Below, piece after piece: positions 9,514-17,101 of a stretch of 64,000 bases of DNA; position 1 is the first letter of the stretch; each line of letters opens with the position of its first letter. This DNA is from Humibacillus xanthopallidus (lineage in GTDB: Bacteria; Actinomycetota; Actinomycetes; Actinomycetales; Dermatophilaceae). The DNA lies in the NCBI RefSeq assembly GCF_006716675.1, contig NZ_VFPM01000002.1:186001-250000 (forward strand). The letters run 5' to 3'. The notes under the pieces were generated by a model. The model saw nothing but the letters and a program-made list of their open reading frames with translations. It did not search any database and was not told where the DNA came from. A program made the position numbers and the translations under genes.

Positions 9514-10560
9514 TCAGCCCTTCGCCCACGCTCGCACGTCGTCGACGGGCCACGTCGTGACGATGCGTTCGGCGGGAATCCCGAGGCGCTCGGCGCGCTC
9601 GCAGCCGAGCGCCTTCATGTCGAGCTGCCCGGGCGCGTGCGCGTCGGAGTCGATGGTGAAGAGGCACCCGAGGTCGCGGGCGAGCTCGATGAGCTCGTCG
9701 GGCGGGTCGCACCGCTCCGGACGCGAGTTGATCTCGACGGCGACGTCGTGCTCGAGGCACGCGCGGAAGACCTTCTCCGCGTCGAACTGCGACGGCGGCC
9801 GCTTGCCCCGACCGCCCGTGACGAGCTGCCCCGTGCAGTGGGCGAGGACGTTGGTGTGCGGGTTGCGCACGGCCGCGACCATGCGCGGCGTCATCTCGAA
9901 CGACGGCTGGCGCAGCTTGGAGTGGATCGACGCGGTGACGACGTCGAGCTGGTCGAGCATGTCGTCGTCCTGGTCGAGCGTGCCGTCGAGGTGGATGTCG
10001 ACCTCGATCCCCTTGAGCAGCGTGAAGGCGTCGCCGAGACTCGCGTTGATCGCCTCGACGCGCTTCAGCTGGTCGGCGAGGCGCTCGCGGCTCAGACCGT
10101 TGGCGACGGTGAGCCGTGGTGAGTGGTCGGTGAGGGCCATCCACTCCTGGCCGAGCTCCACGGCCGCGAGCACCATCTCCTCGATCGGGCTGCCGCCGTC
10201 GCTCCAGTTGGAGTGGGCGTGCAGGTCACCGCGGAGCGCGGCATACAGCTCGGCTCCGCCGGTCGTGAGCGGCGCCCCGTGCTTCTCCTCGGCCGAGGCG
10301 AGGTAGGCCGGCATGACGCCGCGGACCGCCTGCCCGATGATGGCGGCGCTCGAGTCGCCGATCCCCTTGATCTGCTTGAGAGTTCCGGCCTCGACGCGCT
10401 CGTGGAGCTCCTCCTCGGAGATGAGCGTGATCGCCTCGCTCGCCCTGCGGAAGGCATCGACGCGATAGCTGCTCTCGCGCCCCCGCTCGAGCAGGAAGCA
10501 GACGCGTCGCAACGCCTCCCGAGGGCTCATCGGCGCCTGGGGCGGGGTCGGCTGCTCCAT
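9514..10560 (-). CDS. PHP-domain metal-dependent hydrolase with helix-hairpin-helix N-terminus
   Basis: In this 348-residue protein, residues 10-90 resemble the PolX-type N-terminal helical region with a helix-hairpin-helix (LKQIKGIGDSSAAIIG). The PHP domain follows with its metal ligands: DLHAHSNWSD, LTDHS, GIEVDI, ASIHS, AHCTG, EINSRP and DSDAH. No polymerase nucleotidyl-transfer motif is present. The family includes histidinol phosphatases, nucleases and phosphoesterases, so a DNA-repair-type phosphoesterase is possible but unproven. ATG 10560 lies six bases after TAGGCT (10567-10572), so the transcript is probably leaderless. Confidence 0.88.
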   Translation of the reverse strand: MEQPTPPQAPMSPREALRRVCFLLERGRESSYRVDAFRRASEAITLISEEELHERVEAGTLKQIKGIGDSSAAIIGQAVRGVMPAYLASAEEKHGAPLTTGGAELYAALRGDLHAHSNWSDGGSPIEEMVLAAVELGQEWMALTDHSPRLTVANGLSRERLADQLKRVEAINASLGDAFTLLKGIEVDIHLDGTLDQDDDMLDQLDVVTASIHSKLRQPSFEMTPRMVAAVRNPHTNVLAHCTGQLVTGGRGKRPPSQFDAEKVFRACLEHDVAVEINSRPERCDPPDELIELARDLGCLFTIDSDAHAPGQLDMKALGCERAERLGIPAERIVTTWPVDDVRAWAKG

Positions 10561-10629
10561 GTCGGCAGCCTAGCCAGGTGGTCCGACGCCGCCGCCCCGA
10601 GCGCTGCCCCAGCCTTCCCCGGCGCCGCC

Positions 10630-11541
10630 CTAGCGCTGCGGCGTCGAGGGGGTGCCGTCCGGACGCGTGCCCGTGTCGGCGGCCACCTCGACGGAGACGA
10701 GGTCGGGTCCGTAGTGCCGCGCGAGCACCCCGGGCGTGAGCCCCTCGACCGCTGCCACCACGACCCGGTCGCTGCGCGCGTCGATGCGCACGCCGGTGAT
10801 GTCGACGCCCTGCGCCCGCCACTGGGGCGCGTCGGCGACGATCTGGTCGAGAACGGCACGCTTGACGGCATACGAGTTGGTGACGGTCCGGAACTCCACG
10901 TCGCCGGGGGCGGGCATCGCCGACGTGACGAGCGCCTCGAGGGCGGGGTCGGTGCGCGTCACCGTGACGACGATGTGGTCCGTGCCGTCGTCCGCGGCAT
11001 ACGCGCCGGCGAAGACGTCGGCGAACTCCGTCACGAGGCGCGGCTCGACGGTTGCGAACGCCGCGCGCTGCGGTGTCGTCGGCCCGGTGAACCACGCCGA
11101 CCCGTCCTGGGCTCCCGGGACGCCCCCGGGCGCACTCGGCAGGACAGGCGCCGTCGGTATGCCGGTCGGCAGGGTCGTCGAGGCCGGCCCCGCTCCGTTG
11201 TCGCTGCCGGTCGCAGCGCCCTTGTCGGCGCCCGCGGGCCCGCTGACGGCGCGCTCCTCCATGGCCGAGCCGGCGCTCGTGCTCGACCCCGTGCCCTGCT
11301 GCCCGACCACCCAGGCGCCGCCCACCGCGCCGACGACGACGACGGCAGCGGCAGCACCGAGCAGCGCGTTGCGGCGGCGGGAGGTGCGAGCGCGTCCGCG
11401 CAGGAGGGCGCGCTGCGCGAAGAGGTCGTCACGAGGTGGCTCGAGGTCGTCCACGGCACCCAGCGCCTTTCGCAGTCGGTCGCCGCCGTCCTCGGGCTGG
11501 TCGGGCCCCGAGGCCGGAAGGCGGGTCGGGTCGTCGGTCAT
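10630..11541 (-). CDS. Single-pass membrane protein co-encoded with a SigE-family sigma factor
   Basis: This 303-residue protein has a cytosolic N-terminus of about 58 residues rich in charge (RARTSRRR just before the membrane), one transmembrane helix (about residues 60-80, LLGAAAAVVVVGAVGGAWVV), a Ser/Thr/Ala-rich linker and an extracytoplasmic domain of about 150 residues. Its ATG overlaps the stop of the sigma gene (ATGA). Such topology beside an ECF-like sigma factor suggests a regulator or anti-sigma partner, but no zinc anti-sigma motif (HxxxCxxC) is visible. Function is unknown. Confidence 0.75.
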   Translation of the reverse strand: MTDDPTRLPASGPDQPEDGGDRLRKALGAVDDLEPPRDDLFAQRALLRGRARTSRRRNALLGAAAAVVVVGAVGGAWVVGQQGTGSSTSAGSAMEERAVSGPAGADKGAATGSDNGAGPASTTLPTGIPTAPVLPSAPGGVPGAQDGSAWFTGPTTPQRAAFATVEPRLVTEFADVFAGAYAADDGTDHIVVTVTRTDPALEALVTSAMPAPGDVEFRTVTNSYAVKRAVLDQIVADAPQWRAQGVDITGVRIDARSDRVVVAAVEGLTPGVLARHYGPDLVSVEVAADTGTRPDGTPSTPQR

Positions 11542-12041
11542 GTCGCTGCTCCTGCCCCGGTGAGCGGTGGTTCGGCGAGCCGGTCACGCAGGGCCGCGAG
11601 GCCGCGGTGGATGTGGCTCTTGATCGTGCCCTCGGCCACGCCGGTGCACTCGGCGATCTGGGGAACGGTGAGGTCCTCCCAGAAGCGGAGGACGAGGACG
11701 GCGCGCTGCTTCTCGGGCAGGTCGGCGAGCAGGGCGGTGAGGGTCATCGCCAGCTCACGGTCGTGGTCGGTGGTGGCCGGCTCCGGCGGGGTGTCGGTGA
11801 GGACCTCGCGCTTCCGCTTGCGCTGGTCGTTGAGATAGAGATTGAGCATCGTGCGCCTCGTGTAGGCCGTCTCGGCGCCCGCCCCGATGCGGGGCCAGGC
11901 GACGTAGACCCGGGCGAGGGCTTCCTGGACGAGCTCGTCGCCGTCGGCCCAGTTGCCGCAGAGGAGGAACGCGCGTCGGCGCAGCAGGCCCTGCCGCTCG
12001 TCGACGAACGCGCGGAAGGCCGCTTCGTCCCTTCGCCTCAT
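11538..12041 (-). CDS. SigE-family (ECF-type) RNA polymerase sigma factor
   Basis: The 167 residues hold region 2 (residues about 8-75, with DELVQEALARVYVAWPRI) and region 4 (about 105-155, with LPEKQRAVLVLRFWEDLTV and a helix-turn-helix GVAEGTIKSHIHRGL). ATG 12041 is chosen because GGGGAG stands five bases upstream; the frame continues further upstream but without support. The downstream membrane-protein gene overlaps it by four bases. The 110-base leader may carry an autoregulated promoter (TGCAAC on the minus strand near 12113-12118), which is only a suggestion. Confidence 0.9.
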   Translation of the reverse strand: MRRRDEAAFRAFVDERQGLLRRRAFLLCGNWADGDELVQEALARVYVAWPRIGAGAETAYTRRTMLNLYLNDQRKRKREVLTDTPPEPATTDHDRELAMTLTALLADLPEKQRAVLVLRFWEDLTVPQIAECTGVAEGTIKSHIHRGLAALRDRLAEPPLTGAGAAT

Positions 12042-12151
12042 CTGCTCCCCGCCGGGTGTCGTGATCGTGTGGTGTTGTCGTACACCAGAATGGACACGCG
12101 AGGTCACCGAACCGTTGCACCCCGGCCGCGATCCGAGTGAGATGCCTCGAA

Positions 12152-12718
12152 TCAGGCGATGCGGCCGAGCTCGAGCAGCGCGAGCATGAGGGCGGCGACG
12201 GTCTCGCCGTCGGTGATCTCGCCGCGGCGGATCATCGCCAGCACCTCGCGGACGGGCACGCGCGAGACGGCCGAGATGCCCTCGGCGACCTGCTCACCGG
12301 AGCGGCCGTCGACACCGTCGTCATCCGCGGCAGTGTCCTCGCCCAGGTCGGTCGCGAGATAGACCACCTCGGGCGCGCGGCAGATGCCGTTGAGGGCTGA
12401 CATCTCGCCGACCCGCCGCCACGTCTGGGCCGTGAGCCCCGTCTCCTCGGCCAGCTCGCGACGCGCTGCGACGAGGGGGTCCTCGCCGTCGGTGCCACCT
12501 GCGGGCACCTCGATCGACGTGCCGACCGTGTGCCGGTCGATCGTGACGAGCACGACCTCGTCGGCGTCGGTGAGCGCGACGACGAAGACCGCGGGTCGGC
12601 GCACCTCGACCACCCCGTAGGTCCCGGGCGACCCGTCGGGCCTGACCACCTCGTCCTCGCGCACGACGATCCACGGGTTCTCGTAGGCCACGCGGGTCCG
12701 TGTCACCGGCCAGCTCAT
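12152..12718 (-). CDS. NUDIX hydrolase
   Basis: The roughly 188-residue protein carries a complete Nudix box, with the catalytic core RELAEETG preceded by the required glycine of GGTDGED. The N-terminal YENPWIVVREDEV and the VEVRRPAVFVVAL strand resemble ADP-ribose pyrophosphatase-type members. It hydrolyses a nucleoside diphosphate linked to another moiety; the substrate is unknown. The start is uncertain: ATG 12718 gives MSWPVTRTRV, ATG 12754 would add twelve residues, and neither has a clear ribosome-binding site. Confidence 0.85.
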   Translation of the reverse strand: MSWPVTRTRVAYENPWIVVREDEVVRPDGSPGTYGVVEVRRPAVFVVALTDADEVVLVTIDRHTVGTSIEVPAGGTDGEDPLVAARRELAEETGLTAQTWRRVGEMSALNGICRAPEVVYLATDLGEDTAADDDGVDGRSGEQVAEGISAVSRVPVREVLAMIRRGEITDGETVAALMLALLELGRIA

Positions 12719-12839
12719 CGGGGGCGTCGCTCTCGCATGTCCCGATGGTCGCATCACGCTGGGGCGGCGGTCCGGCAGGTGGCCGCTCGCGGCCTCCGGG
12801 TGGTCACCGGGTGGTCACCCGGGTCCGTGGTCGGCCCCG

Positions 12840-13319
12840 TCAGTCCGTGAGGGTGAGCAGCACGATGGCGCGGCCCGCGGTGCCCGCCCGGATCTCGTCG
12901 AGGGTCGGCCGCCGGTCGACGTTGACCTTGAGCCCGACCCGGTTCGCGCGCTTGGGGCCGAGCCCGCGGAGCAGGCGGTCGAAGATCTCTGCCACGCGGT
13001 CCGGGTCCTCCTCGAGCACCGCGTGGGCGCGCCGGCGGCGTCCGTCGATGGTCACCTCGAGATCTGCACCCCCGCGGAGGTTGACCCGCCAGGCGCCTCC
13101 GCCGAAGGTCAGCAGCTGGCCGTCGAGCTCGTGTCGCCCGACCGGCACGTCGTAGACCCGGCCGGTGCGACGGCCCGTCACGTGCAGCACCATGAGGCCC
13201 TTGCTCGCGATGCCGTGCAGCGGCGACCCGAGGAGCGCCCGCAGCACCGGGTTGACGACCTTGACCATCAGGGTGGGGGCGAGGGCCTGCTCCACTGCGG
13301 GCTTCGACGTGTCGGCCAT
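12840..13319 (-). CDS. DUF385 nitroreductase / deazaflavin(F420)-dependent oxidoreductase family protein
   Basis: The 159 residues show the split beta-barrel family pattern: VTGRRTGRVYDVPVGR followed by the GGAWRVNLRGGADLEVTIDG strand pair typical of actinobacterial DUF385 proteins, many of which use F420H2 or flavin. The catalytic substrate is not predictable. ATG 13319 (MADTSKP) fits the family length. It stands alone, with a strong hairpin directly upstream that ends the preceding operon. Confidence 0.75.
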   Translation of the reverse strand: MADTSKPAVEQALAPTLMVKVVNPVLRALLGSPLHGIASKGLMVLHVTGRRTGRVYDVPVGRHELDGQLLTFGGGAWRVNLRGGADLEVTIDGRRRRAHAVLEEDPDRVAEIFDRLLRGLGPKRANRVGLKVNVDRRPTLDEIRAGTAGRAIVLLTLTD

Positions 13320-13333
13320 CCCTACAGGGTGCC

Positions 13334-13375
13334 ACCGCGAAACGACTCGCCGCACGCGGCGAGTCGTTTCGCGGT
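13334..13375. terminator. Perfect 20-bp inverted repeat
   Basis: Arms at 13334-13353 and 13356-13375 are perfectly complementary around two bases. It lies 104 bases beyond the Ada-like gene on the minus strand and 15 bases before the next gene's start, so it should terminate the sigma/ogt/Ada-like operon. Confidence 0.7.
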
Positions 13376-13478
13376 GTCGGTCCGCGCGCCGTGAGGTGGC
13401 GGGCCCAGCCGGTATGCCGTGCGGGCCGGGTGCGCCTCGAGGCCGGTATGCCGTGGGGCTGGGTGCGCGAGGTGCGCC

Positions 13479-13760
13479 TCAGGCGCCGGCGTCCCGGGAG
13501 GCGCGCCACACGGCATACGCCGGCTTGAGGCAGGTGCCGCAGGGGCGGAAGCCCGCGGCGACGGCGGTGGCCTCGTCGGCGAAGAAGACGCGGTGCTCGG
13601 CGTAGCCGCCCCGGGCGAGGGCGGCCCGGGCCGAGCCGCAGTCGAGCCTGCCGTAGAGGCGGTCGCGGGGGTTGCGGGCGTTGCCGCCGAGGGTGCCCGG
13701 CGTCTCGCTCTCGTAGGGCAGGCCGTCGACGCCCATCAGCGTCCAGGTGCGTCCGGTCAC
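13479..13760 (-). CDS. Ada-type metal-binding domain protein (stand-alone, 93 residues)
   Basis: This protein has the fold signature of the N-terminal zinc domain of Ada: YGRLDCGSA, HRVFFADEATAVAAGFRPCGTC. Cysteines 41, 74 and 77 are present; the fourth ligand of E. coli Ada (Cys42, four residues after Cys38) is Arg45 here, as I align it. In Ada this domain accepts methyl groups from DNA phosphotriesters and triggers the alkylation response. Whether this variant does so is unknown. The GTG start overlaps the stop of ogt by four bases (GTGA), and the gene closes the sigma-ogt operon. Confidence 0.75.
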   Translation of the reverse strand: MTGRTWTLMGVDGLPYESETPGTLGGNARNPRDRLYGRLDCGSARAALARGGYAEHRVFFADEATAVAAGFRPCGTCLKPAYAVWRASRDAGA

Positions 13761-14371
13761 GCAGCACTCTCCAGGTCGAGCAGCCGGCGCTTGACGGCGA
13801 GGCCGCCGAGGTAGCCGCCGAGGCTGCCGTCGGATCGGACCACCCGGTGGCAGGGCACGACGATCGGGACGGGGTTGGTCGCGCAAGCACTGCCGACGGC
13901 CCGCACGGCCGTGGCGCGGCCCGTCGATGCGGCGACCTGGCCGTAGCTCTCCGTGTGGCCGTAGGGGATGTCGCGCAGGTGACGCAGGACCTCGAGGCGG
14001 AACCCGTGCGCGAGGCGCAGGTCGACAGGGACGTCGAAGGTGCGACGACGACCGGTGAAGTAGTCGTCGAGCTCATGAGCGAGCTCGTCGAATCGCTTGT
14101 CGTCACGGAGGATTCGTGATCCGATGCGCGTGGCGAGGGAGTCGAGGACGGCATCGTGGTCTTCGCTCTCGAAAGCGAGACGGGCGAGGCCGTCATCCGT
14201 GGCCGCGAGCAGGAGGCGGCCGACGGGGGAGTCGACGACGCGGTAGCCGAGGTCGAGCGAGCCTGTGGCAGAGGCACGCTCGACGAGTCGGTCGTGCAGC
14301 CGTGCGACATCGGCGCTCATGGTCTCGGAGTCGCCGAGTGAGGAAAGGGTGTGGATCAGGTTGTCAGACAT
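13757..14371 (-). CDS. ogt: Methylated-DNA--protein-cysteine S-methyltransferase
   Basis: The 204-residue repair protein takes alkyl groups from O6-alkylguanine onto its active-site cysteine in the motif IVVPCHRVV. It has the helix-turn-helix region YGHTESYGQVAASTGRATAVRAVG before it and an N-terminal ribonuclease-like domain. The first 25 residues (MSDNLIHTLSSLGDSETMSA onward) are longer than usual. The gene overlaps the upstream sigma factor by eight bases and the downstream Ada-like gene by four, so all three are one translational unit. Confidence 0.92.
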   Translation of the reverse strand: MSDNLIHTLSSLGDSETMSADVARLHDRLVERASATGSLDLGYRVVDSPVGRLLLAATDDGLARLAFESEDHDAVLDSLATRIGSRILRDDKRFDELAHELDDYFTGRRRTFDVPVDLRLAHGFRLEVLRHLRDIPYGHTESYGQVAASTGRATAVRAVGSACATNPVPIVVPCHRVVRSDGSLGGYLGGLAVKRRLLDLESAA

Positions 14372-14861
14372 GGGAGCTCACTTCCTTCGAGGCATAGGTG
14401 AGGCGCAGCCGGGCGATGCCGTCGGCGCAGGCCCGGCGCGCTGCGGCTGGCGTGCCGCCGACGATCGCGGCGACCTCGGTGTGCGGCAGGCCCGCGACGT
14501 GGTGGTACGCGACGCACTGGCGCTGCTTGTCGGGCAGGGCGGCAAGGGCTGACCACAGGGCGTCGTCGGGCAGCGCGAGGTCGGGGCGGTCGGAGGGGGG
14601 TGCCAGCTGCTCGGGCAGCCGGTCGACGGGAGCGGCGCGCCGGCTCCGGGCCCTCGCGACGTCGATGGCCTTGCGGTGCGCGATGGTGATGAGCCAGCCG
14701 CGCACATCGGCGTCGTCGGGCAGGTCGGCCCAGGCGCGGAGGGCGGAGAGGAACGTCTCCGACCAGGCGTCGTCGGCCTCCTCCACCCCGAGCACCGCGC
14801 GGCAGACGCGCAGGACCACGGTGCCGTGCTCGGTGACGGCCTGCTCGAACGGTCGCTTCAT
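14364..14861 (-). CDS. ECF-type RNA polymerase sigma factor in an ogt operon
   Basis: The 165-residue protein has region 2 at about residues 5-75 (VCRAVLGVEEADDAWSETFL, WLITIAHRKAIDVARARSR) and region 4 at about 105-155 (LPDKQRQCVAYHHVAGLPHT, then a helix-turn-helix). The frame extends upstream, but MKRPFEQAV at 14861 matches the family start. Being first in an operon with Ogt and an Ada-like domain, it probably directs an alkylation-damage response (inference). A 14-base palindrome CACCGTGCACGGTG (14936-14949) lies 75 bases upstream. Confidence 0.85.
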   Translation of the reverse strand: MKRPFEQAVTEHGTVVLRVCRAVLGVEEADDAWSETFLSALRAWADLPDDADVRGWLITIAHRKAIDVARARSRRAAPVDRLPEQLAPPSDRPDLALPDDALWSALAALPDKQRQCVAYHHVAGLPHTEVAAIVGGTPAAARRACADGIARLRLTYASKEVSSHV

Positions 14862-14935
14862 GTCCTGTGGACGCTCCGGCCTCGGAGGATGTGAGGTCCC
14901 AGTCTGACCGACCGCGCACCCCGAGGTCAGTCGCA

Positions 14936-14949
14936 CACCGTGCACGGTG
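14936..14949. promoter_or_regulatory. Perfect 14-base palindrome upstream of the ECF sigma gene
   Basis: CACCGTGCACGGTG is a complete dyad in the 180-base gap before the sigma-ogt operon. Two direct copies of GTGTGCGGCTGGC (14967-14979, 14986-14998) follow at 19-base spacing. It could be an operator. Confidence 0.3.
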
Positions 14950-15041
14950 GGTGGGTCGCCCCGGAGGTGTGCGGCTGGCAGCGACGTGTGCGGCTGGCTG
15001 CCGCGCTCAGCCCGCGGCCCGGACGCTGGGGGACCCCGGGC

Positions 15042-15554
15042 TCAGAAGAGGCGGCCGGCGTCGGCGGCTTCGGGCTCCTCGAGTGCGAGGAGATGGCGCT
15101 TGCGACCCAGCCCACCGGCATACCCCACGAGGGAGCCGTCGGCGCCGATGACCCGGTGGCACGGCACGACGACGGCGATCGGGTTGCGGCCGTTGGCCGT
15201 GCCGACGGCCTGGGCGAGGTTGCGGTCGCCGAGGGCGCGGGCGAGGTCGCCGTAGCTGCGGGTCTCGCCGTAGGGGATCTCGCGCAGCAGCGACCAGACC
15301 CGCTGGTGGAAGTCGTCACCCCGCGGCGCGAGCGGAAGGTCGAACTCGCGCAGCGTGCCGGCGAAGTATGCCGCGAGCTGCGCTGCGGCCGAGGCGAACG
15401 GCTCCGCTGCCGGGTCACCGGGCTCGCCGAAGACGTCGGGGTCGTCGGGACGGTACTTCGCGGCATCCATGAGCAGGTGCGTGATCGCGCGGTCGTCGGC
15501 GACGACGGTGAGCTCGCCGATGGGCGACGCGACGACGACGTGCGAGGGGCTCAT
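15042..15554 (-). CDS. ogt: Second methylated-DNA--protein-cysteine S-methyltransferase
   Basis: The 170-residue paralogue has the active-site motif VVVPCHRVIG and the helix-turn-helix segment YGETRSYGDLARALGDRNLAQAVG. The start is ATG 15554 (MSPSHVVVAS), whose first base overlaps the stop of the cation-efflux gene (ATGA). It is the second Ogt within 1.8 kb but belongs to a different operon and is only moderately similar to the first, so it is not a recent duplication. It repairs O6-alkylguanine. Confidence 0.92.
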   Translation of the reverse strand: MSPSHVVVASPIGELTVVADDRAITHLLMDAAKYRPDDPDVFGEPGDPAAEPFASAAAQLAAYFAGTLREFDLPLAPRGDDFHQRVWSLLREIPYGETRSYGDLARALGDRNLAQAVGTANGRNPIAVVVPCHRVIGADGSLVGYAGGLGRKRHLLALEEPEAADAGRLF

Positions 15555-16576
15555 GACCGCTCGGGCCCCGCTCCGGATGACTTCTCGTGGGAAGCCAGGA
15601 TGTCGTCGTGGGTCGGCACGGGGTACTCGGCCGTGTAGTCGCCGTAGGCGCGGGGGTCCTCCGAGGGCTCGAGGTGGCAGGTCAGGGCGATCTCGCCGAA
15701 GCCCTCGTGGACGGCGTCCTCGATCTCCTCGACGAGGTCGTGCCCCTGCTGCACGGTCCAGGCGCCGGGCACGAGCACGTGCACCTCGGCGAAGCGGTGG
15801 TGCCCCGACTCGCGGGTGCGCAGCGCGTGGAAGTGGACCTCGCTCGTGACGAAGCCGGCGAGGATGTCGGCGATGGCGCGGTTGTCCTCCTTGGACATCG
15901 AGATGTCCATGAGCCCCTCGGTGGACTCGCGGATGAGCTTCCACCCGGTCCACACGATGTTGAGACCGACGAGGAAGGCGACGACGGGGTCGAGCCGCTC
16001 GATGCCCGTCAGCGCGACGATGAGGACACCGACGACGACGCCCGCAGAGGTCCACACGTCGGTCATGAGGTGCTTGCCGTCGGCGGTGAGCGTCAGCGAG
16101 CGGTAGCGGCGCCCGGCCCGCAGCAGCACGACCGCGACGGCGCCGTTGATGAGCGAGGCCCCGACGGAGATGGCGAGACCGATCCCGACGTTCTCGATCG
16201 GCCGGGGGTTGAGGAAGCGCTCGACCGCGGTGTACATGATGACGAGGGCGGCGACGAAGATCATCATCCCCTCGATCGCCGCCGAGAAGTACTCGGCCTT
16301 GGTGTGGCCGTAGTGGTGGTTCTTGTCGGCCGGCATGGCCGCCACCTTGAGCGCCACGAGCACCGCGACCGCGGCGACGAGGTTGACGACCGACTCGGCC
16401 GCGTCGGAGAGCAGGCCGACCGACCCGGTGATGCGCCAGGCGACGACCTTGAGCGTGATCGTGACGAGCGCGGCGACGATCGAGAGGTAGGCGAAGCGGC
16501 TCAGGTCACGCGTCTGCTGGGCCCGAGCGCCCCCGAGGGGGGCTTCGGCGGTCGGTGGGCTCGCGTTGGTCGACAC
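15551..16576 (-). CDS. Cation diffusion facilitator (CDF) family efflux transporter
   Basis: The 341-residue protein has six transmembrane helices and a cytosolic C-terminal domain. Metal-site motifs are LLSDAAESVVN in helix 2 and HLMTDVWTS (HxxxD) in helix 5; helix 2 carries Asn where many zinc-type members have the second Asp. It exports divalent metals (Zn, Fe, Mn or Co) in exchange for protons. GTG 16576 is preferred because GGAG lies just upstream and the open frame before it encodes no family sequence. It is translationally coupled to the downstream ogt paralogue. Confidence 0.9.
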   Translation of the reverse strand: MSTNASPPTAEAPLGGARAQQTRDLSRFAYLSIVAALVTITLKVVAWRITGSVGLLSDAAESVVNLVAAVAVLVALKVAAMPADKNHHYGHTKAEYFSAAIEGMMIFVAALVIMYTAVERFLNPRPIENVGIGLAISVGASLINGAVAVVLLRAGRRYRSLTLTADGKHLMTDVWTSAGVVVGVLIVALTGIERLDPVVAFLVGLNIVWTGWKLIRESTEGLMDISMSKEDNRAIADILAGFVTSEVHFHALRTRESGHHRFAEVHVLVPGAWTVQQGHDLVEEIEDAVHEGFGEIALTCHLEPSEDPRAYGDYTAEYPVPTHDDILASHEKSSGAGPERS

Positions 16577-16645
16577 GACTCCAGTGTGACAAGAGCGACC
16601 GACAGCAGGCACGTCGGGACTGGTCCGCGGACGCCGGGGGTCGTG

Positions 16646-16669
16646 GTGGGGATACGCAGTGACCGGGTA
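16646..16669 (+). promoter_or_regulatory. Possible stress-sigma promoter of csbD
   Basis: GTGGGG (about 16646) and GGGTA (16665-16669) resemble the GNNT...GGGTA pattern of SigB/SigF promoters. CsbD genes are typical members of that regulon. The match is partial. Confidence 0.3.
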
Positions 16670-16703
16670 GGGGGGGAGTATCCGATCGAGAGGAGTCCAA
16701 ACG

Positions 16704-16898
16704 ATGGGACTCATGGACAAGGCCAAGAACGCCGGGGAAGACCTCAAGGGCAAGGCCAAGGAAGCAGCCGGGAAGTCGACCGACAACGAGCGACTCGAGG
16801 CCGAGGGCCAGCGAGACCAGGCTCAGGCCGACCTCAAGCAGCGGGGAGAGCAGCTCAAGGATGCGGGCGACGACGTCAAGGACGCCTTCAAGCGCTGA
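16704..16898 (+). CDS. CsbD family stress-response protein
   Basis: The 64-residue, highly charged, helix-forming protein begins MGLMDKAKNAGEDLKGKAKE and contains the CsbD-type repeats (AKEAAGKSTDN, LKDAGDDVKDAFKR). In Bacillus, CsbD is a sigma-B-dependent general stress protein whose molecular role is unknown. A very strong ribosome-binding site (GAGAGGAG) lies eight bases upstream of the ATG, and a strong hairpin follows 22 bases after the stop, so it is a monocistronic, probably highly expressed gene. Confidence 0.88.
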   Translation: MGLMDKAKNAGEDLKGKAKEAAGKSTDNERLEAEGQRDQAQADLKQRGEQLKDAGDDVKDAFKR

Positions 16899-16920
16899 AT
16901 CGACGGCACTTCCCGGCGAG

Positions 16921-16949
16921 GTGGGCCGGTCCCTTCGGGGCCGGCCCAC
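16921..16949 (+). terminator. Hairpin terminator of csbD
   Basis: A 13-bp stem (16921-16933 with 16937-16949, one G-T pair) closes a TTC loop 22 bases after the stop. Confidence 0.8.
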
Positions 16950-17040
16950 TGGCCTGTCCGCCGACACCTCGCAGGCTCAGCGGCACACCCAAAGGCCGCA
17001 CGCACCCCGTCTTCGATGTGCCGCTGCCCCGCAGGGGTGC

Positions 17041-17071
17041 GTATGCCGCGTGGCTCAGCCAGGCGGCATAC
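17041..17071 (-). terminator. Hairpin built from inverted GTATGCCG motifs
   Basis: GTATGCCGC (17041-17049) pairs with GCGGCATAC (17063-17071), with an inner TGGCT/AGCCA stem. It lies 31 bases beyond the end of the DeoR gene on the minus strand and should terminate that operon. Confidence 0.65.
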
Positions 17072-17101
17072 CCCGCTGGTCGGGTGGCCGGGTCGCGGGC
17101 G

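Noticed and set aside
14371-15042. The two Ogt genes as a recent tandem duplication
   Set aside because: They differ clearly in length and sequence, belong to different operons, and share only family motifs.
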